Part shown: positions 1 to 6,835 of the stretch, one piece after another
How the letters are laid out: each line of letters opens with the position of its first letter
Position numbering within the stretch: position 1 is the stretch's first letter
DNA from: Limnovirga sp038203525
GTDB taxonomy: Bacteria; Bacteroidota; Bacteroidia; Chitinophagales; Chitinophagaceae
DNA length: 64,000 nt
NCBI GenBank assembly: GCA_038203525.1
Contig: JBBRDW010000003.1
Location: 36,979 to 100,978, forward strand
Direction of reading: 5' to 3'
Notes under the pieces: generated by a model
What the model saw: the letters and a program-made list of their open reading frames with translations, nothing else
Database searches by the model: none
Told to the model about the DNA's origin: nothing
Position numbers and translations under genes: made by a program

Positions 1-25
1 GATTTACCTCACCATTTTCAACAAA

Positions 26-1012
26 ATGCCAAGCAGGCTTTATGTGGGTGGGGTGGATGGCGAAAAATGTTGTACGGCATTTAAAGAACGGTTTTCAGAG
101 TTTATTTCAGATACTCACAGGTACACCTGGTATGATCATGACAGGAAAAAAATTGAGTTTGGCAGAACGATTTTTGTTTTGAACAACAACAGCGTAATTC
201 AGTTTGGAAATGATTACTGCGAAATATTACATGATGGCGAACACGATGACTTTATAGAAAAACTCGTAACATTCGCAAAAAAGCACAAGGAAAAGCAGCG
301 CCGACAACCACTGGAAATAAACCTGATTGTTCGCAACAGCGATGGGTTGGAAATAAAAGCAGTTGAAATAAAACGGACAAAACTTGATCTTGATCTTTTT
401 TACGAAGACGATTTTAAACAGGTGGATGAAACCATTCAAAAAAGATTAAGCAATTCCAAAGACAAAGGCATTGTACTGTTACATGGTTTACCCGGCACAG
501 GAAAAACAACTTACCTGCGTTACCTTATTGGCAAGATCAAAAAGCGTGTACTGTTTCTGTCACCGAACGTTGCAGGCAATCTAATGGATCCTGAGTTTAT
601 CGAATTGCTCATCAATAATCCTAATACGGTGGTAATAATTGAAGATGCAGAGAACATCATTATGGACAGGCGCAACAGCAAAGATTCATCTGTAAGCAAC
701 CTGCTGAACATTTCTGATGGCTTACTTGCAGATTTTCTGAATGTTCAGTTGATCTGCACTTTCAACAGCGCTCTAACATTGGTCGACAGTGCTTTGATGC
801 GCAAAGGGAGGTTGATAGCAAAGTATGAATTTGGAAAATTAGGTGTTGCAAAAGCGCAACGCTTAAGCGATCATCTTGGTTTTAAAAATATCGTTAACAA
901 GCCAATGACTGTTGCAGAGATCAGCACTCAGCACGAAAAAAACTTTGAGACCAAACAGGTTAACGTAATTGGTTTTAGAAGAGAAAATGGAGATTTTGGT
1001 GGATTGAACTGA
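26..1012 (+). CDS. AAA family ATPase, possibly 5'-truncated by the window edge
   Basis: The product is a 328-residue single-domain AAA ATPase. A Walker A loop (GLPGTGKTT, about residues 154-162) and a Walker B strand (VVIIEDAEN, about 202-210) are plain. A polar Asn follows in LICTFNS (sensor 1), and MRKGR further on could hold an arginine finger. The first 120 residues match no domain I recognise and probably form an adaptor region. ATG at 26 is the first start I see, but the frame is open back to the window edge, so the gene may begin outside. The substrate cannot be inferred. It resembles the bacterial ATPases of the Bcs1/FtsH-like clade only at motif level. Confidence 0.8.
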   Translation: MPSRLYVGGVDGEKCCTAFKERFSEFISDTHRYTWYDHDRKKIEFGRTIFVLNNNSVIQFGNDYCEILHDGEHDDFIEKLVTFAKKHKEKQRRQPLEINLIVRNSDGLEIKAVEIKRTKLDLDLFYEDDFKQVDETIQKRLSNSKDKGIVLLHGLPGTGKTTYLRYLIGKIKKRVLFLSPNVAGNLMDPEFIELLINNPNTVVIIEDAENIIMDRRNSKDSSVSNLLNISDGLLADFLNVQLICTFNSALTLVDSALMRKGRLIAKYEFGKLGVAKAQRLSDHLGFKNIVNKPMTVAEISTQHEKNFETKQVNVIGFRRENGDFGGLN

Positions 1013-1176
1013 TTAAATGGATTAAAATAAAAGAATCCTGTAAATCATAAAATCCTTCCAAATTCAGGTTCAGAAAATTAGCTTTTAAATCCTTACCCGG
1101 TTGAAGTGTTGTACTGCAATGGAGCAGCCTAGCCTACTTCAACAAAACATAAGCAAAGCTGAATAATGTTCCGAAC

Positions 1177-1195
1177 GTACAAGTGAGTGACACAA
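1177..1195 (-). repeat. Intergenic repeat core, GTGTCAC subtype
   Basis: On the minus strand this reads TTGTGTCACTCACTTGTAC exactly. The flank (GCTGAATAATGTTCCGAACG on the plus strand) matches the flanks of copies near 22.0 and 50.8 kb. It is the leftmost copy of this subtype in the window. Confidence 0.85.
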
Positions 1196-1268
1196 CCGGC
1201 GATGCCATAAAAAACAAAAGTTGAAAAACAAGCTATAATAAAAAAAATAAAACAAAAGGAGTATAATT

Positions 1269-1325
1269 ATGATTGGAATAACAGTTAGTGACAGACGTTT
1301 GGTATCTCAAATTTTTAATAAATAA
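1269..1325 (+). CDS. Possible 18-residue leader peptide upstream of the MATE gene
   Basis: ATG at 1269 follows AAAAGGAG with seven intervening bases, a strong Shine-Dalgarno arrangement that is not common in Bacteroidota. The frame encodes 18 residues (MIGITVSDRRLVSQIFNK), ends TAA at 1323-1325, and stops 11 bases before the MATE start. It could be a translated leader or chance. No regulatory hairpin is evident around it. Confidence 0.25.
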   Translation: MIGITVSDRRLVSQIFNK

Positions 1326-1336
1326 ATTCGGCAACA

Positions 1337-2755
1337 ATGTCGCAACAAACATATACGACAAAAAGTATTTTTTCTTTTATAAAACAGGCACTCAAAGGCG
1401 ATGAGCAAATGGATTATACAACCGGCAGCATACGCAAAGCAGTGTTTATGCTAGCCATACCCATGATACTTGAAATGAGCATGGAGAGTGTGTTTGCGCT
1501 GGTTGATCTTTTTTTCGTGGGGCATTTGCATAACAGTCAGCACACATTGCAAACGGTTAGTTTAACGGAGAGCGTACTATCCATTATTTATTCTTTGGCC
1601 ATTGGTATCAGCATGGCGGCAACAGCAGTCGTTGCAAGGCGCATCGGCGAAAAAAACCCTGAAGCTGCAGCAACAGCAGGCGTACAGGCAATATGGTTAG
1701 CACTCGGTTTAACTGTAGTAATCAGTATTGCAGGTTTTATTTATGCCGAAGATATTTTGCGCATCATGGGCGCAGAAGATGAAACCATTGGCATTGGAGT
1801 TACCTATACACGCATAATGATGGGTGGAAGTTTAGTAATCATGTTACTGTTTCTGATCAATGGAATATTTCGCGGTGCAGGCGATGCATCAATGGCCATG
1901 AAAAGTTTAATGCTCGCCAATGTATGCAACATTATTTTATGCCCGTTGCTTATAAATGGTCTTGGGCCAATACCAGCATTTGGTTTAACCGGTGCAGCAA
2001 TGGCAACAACAATTGGCCGCGGTATTGGTGTATGTTTCCAGCTGTATCATTTGTTTGGTGGTAAAGGAATCATAAAAATTCACGGGAAAAATGTTAAGCT
2101 TGAATTGCCTATTATAAAATCAATCATAAACATTGCATCACCGGCTACATTGCAGTTTATTATTGGCTCCTGCAGTTGGATAGCACTTGCAAGACTTGTT
2201 GCAGAAACAGGCCACAGCACAGCATCTGCGGGTTATCAAACAGCAATTCGTGTGGTAATATTTTTTATACTGCCCGCATGGGGACTGAGTAATGCAGGCG
2301 CAACATTGGTAGGGCAAAACCTGGGTGCAAATCAACCGGAACGTGCAGAGGAATCTGTTTTAAAAACAGCAAAGTATAGTGCTATATTCATGGCCGTTGT
2401 ATCATTGATTTTCCTGCTTGGTGCGCAACCGATCATAAGCATTTTCACCAACGATGTTGCGGTACAAAGCATAGCAGTACAGGCTCTGCGCATCATAACA
2501 CTGGGGTACATTTTTTATGGTGTGGGCATGGTTATGACAAGTGCATTCAATGGCGCCGGCGATTCTTGGACACCGACCTGGATCAACTTATTCGGGTTCT
2601 GGCTTTTTCAAATTCCATTGGCATACCTGCTGGCACAATATTTCAGCTTTGGCTCCACCGGCGTATTCATTGCAATACCTGTAGCAGAAACAGCGATGGC
2701 AATTGCAGCTTATTTAATGTTTAAAAGAGGCAAATGGAAAACCGTGAAAGTGTAG
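1337..2755 (+). CDS. MATE family multidrug/Na+ antiporter
   Basis: The product is a 472-residue integral membrane protein with about 12 hydrophobic segments in two pseudo-repeats, the usual MATE length. The family exports cationic drugs or metabolites in exchange for Na+ or H+ across the inner membrane. The stretch GSIRKAVFMLAIPMILEMSM is the typical first MATE segment, and NGIFRGAGDAS and its counterpart SAFNGAGDSWTP mark the equivalent loops of the two halves. The first 24 residues precede the conserved region, so the Met at 1409 (MDYTTGSI) is an alternative start. The gene stands alone, and its substrate cannot be read from the sequence. Confidence 0.9.
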   Translation: MSQQTYTTKSIFSFIKQALKGDEQMDYTTGSIRKAVFMLAIPMILEMSMESVFALVDLFFVGHLHNSQHTLQTVSLTESVLSIIYSLAIGISMAATAVVARRIGEKNPEAAATAGVQAIWLALGLTVVISIAGFIYAEDILRIMGAEDETIGIGVTYTRIMMGGSLVIMLLFLINGIFRGAGDASMAMKSLMLANVCNIILCPLLINGLGPIPAFGLTGAAMATTIGRGIGVCFQLYHLFGGKGIIKIHGKNVKLELPIIKSIINIASPATLQFIIGSCSWIALARLVAETGHSTASAGYQTAIRVVIFFILPAWGLSNAGATLVGQNLGANQPERAEESVLKTAKYSAIFMAVVSLIFLLGAQPIISIFTNDVAVQSIAVQALRIITLGYIFYGVGMVMTSAFNGAGDSWTPTWINLFGFWLFQIPLAYLLAQYFSFGSTGVFIAIPVAETAMAIAAYLMFKRGKWKTVKV

Positions 2756-3279
2756 TAGTGAATGGCGAATAGCAAAGAGTGAAAGATAAATTTTATGGGC
2801 CCAACTTTTGAATAAGTATGAAGCGTCCGTTGCGTCGCACTCTTATACGGTTCGATTATATATTGAGCAAAGCGAAGGATTAAGTAGAAAAGCTGCAATA
2901 AAGAAAAAATATTTTATAACTTATCTTCTGCAATCAAAAAAAGAATGCATCTGATACAAAACAAAAAATATTGTAGTTGAACAAACGAGAATTCAATAAT
3001 CACCAAAATCGACAACGCATGGAATGGCTACCCATTTTATCGGACAGCCGCAATGTGCATAATGCTTGTGAATGTTTTAATGGAATAGAACCGTGCATGC
3101 ATAAACGACCGTAGTATAAACATCTTTGCTGAGGAATCAGCGGAGGAGGTATCGTGCCCGATCAAATAAAATTGACTGATTTTTTTTATGTATTTGCTAA
3201 AGCCGACTATAGAATGTAAAAGTGCGAAAGTTTGCCGCAAACGGCGATGCAAACCGTTTCAAACGCTGTTAATAAAAAT
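2756..3279. other. Intergenic region between the MATE gene and the tRNA array
   Basis: This 524-bp gap holds one repeat arm (2797-2848) and AT-rich sequence. At 3234-3245 a GCCG-CAAA-CGGC tetraloop hairpin sits about 35 bp before the first tRNA-like unit, and TTCAAAC at 3258-3264 resembles a T-loop, but I could not close a cloverleaf there. No coding sequence is convincing. Confidence 0.5.
2797..2848 (+). repeat. Intergenic repeat arm, GCGTCGC subtype
   Basis: One arm runs from the outer end GGGCCCAAC to the 19-bp core at 2830-2848 (TTGCGTCGCACTCTTATAC). It starts about 40 bp after the MATE stop codon. Confidence 0.8.
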
Positions 3280-3352
3280 GATCGTTTCGTCCAATGGTTT
3301 AGCGTACAGGATTTGCAGTCCTCGAATACTGGTGCAAATCCCCTAAAGACTA
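3280..3352 (+). tRNA. Degenerate tRNA-like unit, anticodon TGC (Ala)
   Basis: A 73-nt unit can be folded as a weak cloverleaf. The acceptor (3280-3286 with 3345-3351) has four Watson-Crick pairs, one G-T and two mismatches. The anticodon stem (3307-3311/3319-3323) has 4 of 5 pairs around the loop TTTGCAG, anticodon TGC. The T-loop is TGCAAAT with a poor stem. On its own this would be unconvincing. It is supported by register: discriminator A3352 is followed by CAA, as in the next two tRNAs, and the next tRNA starts immediately after. It may be a decayed or highly divergent tRNA. Confidence 0.4.
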
Positions 3353-3355
3353 CAA

Positions 3356-3429
3356 GGTTCATTGGTGTAATGAGGCTGACATCTCAGATTGTCGATCGGA
3401 AGCAATGAGTTAAATTTTGATTCGAACCG
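3356..3429 (+). tRNA. tRNA-Asp (anticodon GTC), with stem mismatches
   Basis: A complete 7/2/4/10/4/1/5/7/5/4/5/7/5/7 layout can be drawn. The acceptor GGTTCAT pairs 5 of 7 with TCGAACC. The D-stem GTGT pairs with ACAT around a loop containing GG. The anticodon stem TCAGA/TCGGA has a central A-G mismatch around the loop TTGTCGA. The T-loop is TTAAATT. Mismatches also occur at 6-67, 7-66 and in the T-stem. Discriminator G3429 is followed by CAA, not CCA. It begins directly after the CAA of the preceding unit. It could be functional if the organism tolerates mismatches, or a decaying gene. Confidence 0.55.
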
Positions 3430-3436
3430 CAAAAAT

Positions 3437-3510
3437 GTCGTGCTGGCAGAGATGGTTCTATGCGTTCGACTGCAAATCGAAAGAAAGAAGTTCGAGTCTT
3501 CTGCACGACT
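3437..3510 (+). tRNA. tRNA-Cys (anticodon GCA)
   Basis: This is the best-formed tRNA of the array. The acceptor GTCGTGC (3437-3443) pairs perfectly with GCACGAC (3503-3509). The anticodon stem TTCGA/TCGAA is perfect around the loop CTGCAAA. The T-stem AGAAG/CTTCT is perfect around TTCGAGT. The D-stem has three pairs. Discriminator T3510 is followed by CAA. It sits 7 bp after tRNA-Asp and 4 bp before tRNA-Phe. Confidence 0.85.
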
Positions 3511-3514
3511 CAAT

Positions 3515-3586
3515 GGACGAATAGCTCCAATGGTAGAGCAGCGGTTTGAAGCACCGCCCGTACAAGTTCGAATCTTGTTTCGTCCA
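3515..3586 (+). tRNA. tRNA-Phe (anticodon GAA)
   Basis: All four stems close. The acceptor GGACGAA (3515-3521) pairs with TTCGTCC (3579-3585). The D-stem is GCTC/GAGC. The anticodon stem is GCGGT/ACCGC around TTGAAGC, giving anticodon GAA. The T-stem is ACAAG/CTTGT around TTCGAAT. The variable loop has only four bases. Discriminator A3586 is followed by CAG. The anticodon-loop bases 37-38 (G, C) are unusual for tRNA-Phe. Confidence 0.8.
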
Positions 3587-3658
3587 CAGATAAATTAATA
3601 ACCGAAAGCTGAAAGCATTACGATGCGGTCTACTACTTAGAAGTAAGAGCAGTTAACA

Positions 3659-3670
3659 GCTCTTTAACAA
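3659..3670 (+). promoter_or_regulatory. boxA-like motif after the tRNA array
   Basis: GCTCTTTAACAA at 3659-3670 matches the core of the antitermination signal boxA (TGCTCTTTAACA) known from rRNA operon leaders. It lies 73 bp downstream of tRNA-Phe and 130 bp before the next gene. A role is inference only; a 12-base match can be chance. Confidence 0.3.
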
Positions 3671-3781
3671 TGCACTTTGGCAACAATAAGAACTTTAGCA
3701 GTACATCATTTCCACTTAAAGTTTTAACTTTTGTCTTGTTCAGGTTTTCGACCGTTGACTTTTTAACTTTTCACCTTCCTG

Positions 3782-3789
3782 TATCTTTG
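3782..3789 (+). promoter_or_regulatory. Bacteroidota -7 promoter element (TATCTTTG)
   Basis: TATCTTTG fits TAnnTTTG and lies 14 bp before the ATG of the persulfide dioxygenase gene, implying a short 5' leader. An upstream TTG at 3755 is further away than the ideal spacing. Confidence 0.5.
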
Positions 3790-3803
3790 CGAAAATTCCA
3801 GTT

Positions 3804-5216
3804 ATGTACATTCAACAATTATATACCGGCTGCCTTAGCGAAGCGGCTTATTTTATTGAAAGCAATGGCGAAGCAGCCGTAATTGATCCACTCCGCGATA
3901 TCGAAGCTTACCTGCAGCTGGCAAAAGAAAGAAATGCCACCATTAAATATATTTTTGAAACACATTTCCATGCAGATTTTGTAAGCGGCCATTTAGATTT
4001 GGCCAAAGCTACCAATGCACCCATTGTTTATGGTCCGGATACAAAGGCTGGTTTTCCCATACATTTGGCAAAAGACGGTGAAAAGTTTGCAGTGGGCGAA
4101 ATTACCATCGAAGTACTTCATACACCAGGCCATACGCTGGAAAGTTCCTGTTATCTTCTTAAAGATGAAAAGGGAAAAGATCATGCCGTATTTACCGGCG
4201 ATACGCTTTTTGTAGGCGATGTGGGCAGGCCCGATCTTTCACAAAAAGGCGCCATTCTTACCATGCAGGATCTGGCTGGCATGCTCTACGAAAGCCTTCA
4301 ACAAAAAATAATTCCCCTAGCGAATGATGTACTCGTTTATCCTGCTCATGGCGCAGGCAGCAGCTGCGGCAAAAACCTTGGCCCCACCAATTACAGTACC
4401 GTAGGCGAAGAAAAGCAAACCAACTATGCTTTGCTTGCAAAAACTAAAGAAGAATTTATTAAATCCGTTACAGACGGTCTGGCTACACCCCCGTTGTATT
4501 TTCCGGTAAATGCAAAAATTAATAAAGAAGGCTACGAAAGCCTGGATGCTATTCTGGAAAAAGGGCTGCAGCCTTTGTCACTCGAAGCTTTTAAAAAATT
4601 CGTCAGCAATGATGACGTTATCATACTCGATACCCGCCATGCAGAAATGTTTACACTTGGTTTTATTCCTGGCAGTATTTTTATAGGGCTTGAAGGTCGT
4701 TTTGCAGAGTGGGCCGGCAGCCTGCTTCCTTTTGATAAAGATATTGCGCTGGTTACAGAAAAGGGGATGGAAAAGGAAACCATTGTGCGCCTTGCAAGGG
4801 TAGGTTTTGAAAACTTTAAAGGTCATCTTTCCGGGGGTTTTGAAACATGGCAGAAAAATGGCGAAACAGTTGATTTGATTATTGACGTAGAGCCTGATGA
4901 GCTTGCAATGGACCTGCCTTTTGATGACAGGATTGTAGTGGCAGACGTGCGCAGGGAAACTGAGTTTGCAGAGGGCCATGTAAAAGAAGCAGTAAATATT
5001 CCGTTAAGCATTTTAACTGATCCGGGAAGCATGGCAAATATTGAAGACACACACAATTTATATGTTCATTGTGGCGGTGGCTACCGTAGTGTAATTGCCT
5101 GCTCCATGATGAAAAGGCAGGGTATTCACAACCTAAGGAATATTCTTGGTGGCTGGGATAAGATAAAAGAAGAAAACCGCATTGAAACGGAGAAAAGCGC
5201 CGAAGTGCTTAATTAG
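3804..5216 (+). CDS. CstB-like persulfide dioxygenase with two rhodanese domains
   Basis: This 470-residue cytosolic protein has three domains: a metallo-beta-lactamase fold persulfide dioxygenase (about 1-240), a rhodanese-like domain without catalytic Cys (about 250-355, VTEKG at the active-loop position), and an active rhodanese domain (about 360-460, loop CGGGYRS). The Fe-site motif is THFHADFVSGH, with H54, H56, D58 and H63. The family oxidises persulfides to sulfite and couples it to sulfur transfer. The same order occurs in staphylococcal CstB, including the Cys in GAGSSCGK near residue 200. The gene stands alone behind a -7 motif, so sulfide detoxification is the likely role. Confidence 0.92.
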   Translation: MYIQQLYTGCLSEAAYFIESNGEAAVIDPLRDIEAYLQLAKERNATIKYIFETHFHADFVSGHLDLAKATNAPIVYGPDTKAGFPIHLAKDGEKFAVGEITIEVLHTPGHTLESSCYLLKDEKGKDHAVFTGDTLFVGDVGRPDLSQKGAILTMQDLAGMLYESLQQKIIPLANDVLVYPAHGAGSSCGKNLGPTNYSTVGEEKQTNYALLAKTKEEFIKSVTDGLATPPLYFPVNAKINKEGYESLDAILEKGLQPLSLEAFKKFVSNDDVIILDTRHAEMFTLGFIPGSIFIGLEGRFAEWAGSLLPFDKDIALVTEKGMEKETIVRLARVGFENFKGHLSGGFETWQKNGETVDLIIDVEPDELAMDLPFDDRIVVADVRRETEFAEGHVKEAVNIPLSILTDPGSMANIEDTHNLYVHCGGGYRSVIACSMMKRQGIHNLRNILGGWDKIKEENRIETEKSAEVLN

Positions 5217-5567
5217 CAGGTTACCAATTTAATTGATCATACCTGCCAAAGGGCAAAAAATTTGAAAGATTTTTTTGAGCCAAACTAAAGTTATATGTTC
5301 AACTTTACTTGCGTCGCACGGTTGTACATTGAGTTCTTTATTGGGCAAAATCCAATGTCGCTAAGTAATACCAAGCAGTAAAAATGCCAGATACGTTGAG
5401 TTCAATATCAAAGTACAAGGTTAGCGCCCCTACAGGAAAAGAAGCCTAAAAGCATGGTAAGCCTGGGTACAAAACGCTATTTAATTTAATCCACCGGTTT
5501 TTAGTAAATAATAACAATTTTTAAAAAGGGTTTTATACTAATTTCGTGTTTCAAAATTTAATAAACT
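5217..5567. other. Intergenic region with one repeat arm
   Basis: Apart from the repeat arm at 5277-5327, this 351-bp gap has only AT-rich sequence. TAATTTCG, a near match to the -7 motif, occurs about 28 bp before the next ATG. Confidence 0.5.
5277..5327 (+). repeat. Intergenic repeat arm, GCGTCGC subtype
   Basis: The arm begins GAGCCAAACT and ends with the core TTGCGTCGCACGGTTGTAC at 5309-5327. It lies about 60 bp after the persulfide dioxygenase stop codon. Confidence 0.8.
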
Positions 5568-6329
5568 ATGGCACTTTTTCAATCAGGCAACCCTACGTTG
5601 TCTCAGAAAATTTTCAGTAAGTCTGCCAGCGATGTTTCCGGCGAGGTAATGACGGTTCGCGGAACAATGAATAAGTTTGGCTTTATGTTGTTTATGGTTA
5701 TTGGCGGCGCCGCATATACCTGGCGTTTGCTGGCTCAGGGCGCCCCTGACACCATGCAGACCTTTATGATGATTGGTCTTTTTGGCGGCCTGGTTTGCGC
5801 ATTGGCAATTATTTTTAAACCTGTCTGGGCACCTTTTCTTGCACCGGCTTACGGCTTGCTGGAAGGTTTCTTTCTTGGCGGAATATCCGCAGTTATGAAT
5901 CAGGCTTTTGCAGAAAAATATCCTGGCCTTGTAATGCAATCTGTGGGGTTAACTTTTGGGGTTGCAATTGCAATGTTTCTCCTTTATAATTTTAAAGTAA
6001 TTAAGGCAACTGAGAAATTAAGGAGCGTAATTATATCAGCCACAATGGGTATTGCAATATTTTATCTAATATCAATGGTACTCAGAATGTTTGGCGTAAA
6101 CATGCCATTTATGTACGATTCAAGCGCTTTGGGTATTGGAATTTCATTGTTTGTAATTGCTATTGCTGCATTAAATCTTATCCTTGATTTTGACATGATT
6201 GAGCGTGGTGCAGAACAGGGTGCTCCCAAATATATGGAGTGGTATGGCGCGTTCGGCTTATTGATAACTCTGGTTTGGCTTTACCTCGAAATATTAAAAC
6301 TTATGAGCCGTTTTGCCGGTAGAAAATAG
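5568..6329 (+). CDS. Bax inhibitor-1/YccA family membrane protein
   Basis: This 253-residue protein has about seven transmembrane segments after a short soluble N-terminus (MALFQSGNPTLSQKIF), which is typical of the Bacteroidota YccA-like branch. It resembles the TMBIM/YccA family, whose members act as pH-sensitive leak channels or FtsH modulators. Acidic residues in the last helices (DFDMIERG, near the C-terminus) match the conserved di-aspartyl region of the family. It is a monocistronic gene followed closely by a strong terminator. The physiological role in this group is not established. Confidence 0.88.
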   Translation: MALFQSGNPTLSQKIFSKSASDVSGEVMTVRGTMNKFGFMLFMVIGGAAYTWRLLAQGAPDTMQTFMMIGLFGGLVCALAIIFKPVWAPFLAPAYGLLEGFFLGGISAVMNQAFAEKYPGLVMQSVGLTFGVAIAMFLLYNFKVIKATEKLRSVIISATMGIAIFYLISMVLRMFGVNMPFMYDSSALGIGISLFVIAIAALNLILDFDMIERGAEQGAPKYMEWYGAFGLLITLVWLYLEILKLMSRFAGRK

Positions 6330-6355
6330 AAGAAATTTTTATCTTTTATACAAAA

Positions 6356-6387
6356 AAGTCAGGCTGCAAATGGTCTGACTTTTTTTA
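6356..6387 (+). terminator. Rho-independent terminator after the BI-1 gene
   Basis: AAGTCAG (6356-6362) pairs with CTGACTT (6375-6381) across a 12-nt loop and is followed by a run of T. It lies between convergent genes and is preceded by A residues, so it may also serve arsC on the other strand. Confidence 0.8.
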
Positions 6388-6409
6388 TTTGGGAACGGGC
6401 AATTGAACC

Positions 6410-6835
6410 TTATTCAGCTTTGGTTGTGTCACTCACTTCTACGTCCAATTCTTTAAGCAGCTGTTTTACCTGTTCGCCAATAAAATCTCTTACTTTATTA
6501 AATGCTGCTGGCTCCAAATGTTTGGGATCAGGTATCACCCAATCAACAAATTTTTTTGCAGGCATCCAGGGGCAGGCATCTCCGCAACCCATTGTTACCA
6601 CCACATCAAAAGGAGCAAAAGCTTTTACTTCGTCCAAAGATTTTGAGTCATGTTTGCTAAGGTCGTACCCCAGCTCCTTCATAGCATCAATAGCTTTGGG
6701 ATTTACAATTCCCGAAGGCCTTGAACCTGCACTGTAAGCTTCTACCCCGCTGCCTCCATATATGGATGCAAATGCCTGGCTCATTTGGCTTCGGTTGCTG
6801 TTTTCTATACAAACAAATAGTAATTTTCTTTTCAT
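6410..6835 (-). CDS. arsC: Arsenate reductase, low-molecular-weight phosphatase type
   Basis: This 141-residue enzyme reduces arsenate to arsenite. The phosphatase-like loop C9-X5-R15 is followed by Ser, and two further cysteines (C84 and C88, MGCGDACP) can relay electrons to thioredoxin. I place the start at 6835 (MKRKLLFVC); a longer reading would run into the aquaporin remnant upstream, whose stop overlaps this ATG by 4 bp. It is the last gene of the ars operon. Its final residues, EVSDTTKAE, are encoded by a copy of the intergenic repeat, so the native C-terminus was probably replaced. The catalytic core looks intact. Confidence 0.9.
   Translation of the reverse strand: MKRKLLFVCIENSNRSQMSQAFASIYGGSGVEAYSAGSRPSGIVNPKAIDAMKELGYDLSKHDSKSLDEVKAFAPFDVVVTMGCGDACPWMPAKKFVDWVIPDPKHLEPAAFNKVRDFIGEQVKQLLKELDVEVSDTTKAE
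6424..6442 (+). repeat. Intergenic repeat copy inside the 3' end of arsC
   Basis: TTGTGTCACTCACTTCTAC matches the GTGTCAC-type core with one difference, and the left flank TTCAGCTTTGG matches the copy at 22.0 kb. The copy is translated on the minus strand as the C-terminus of ArsC. Confidence 0.85.

Larger units (their letters stand above)
1013..1336. other. Intergenic region with one repeat copy and a possible leader ORF
   Basis: This 324-bp gap holds a reverse-oriented copy of the GTGTCAC-type intergenic repeat (core 1177-1195) and, near its right end, an 18-codon ORF with a purine-rich ribosome-binding site. I see no convincing terminator after the ATPase gene. Confidence 0.6.

Noticed and set aside
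3205..3277. A fifth, upstream tRNA ending near 3277 with T-loop TTCAAAC
   Set aside because: The T-arm can be drawn, but the anticodon arm collapses into a GCCG-CAAA-CGGC tetraloop hairpin, the acceptor does not pair and there is no CAA triplet at the expected place.
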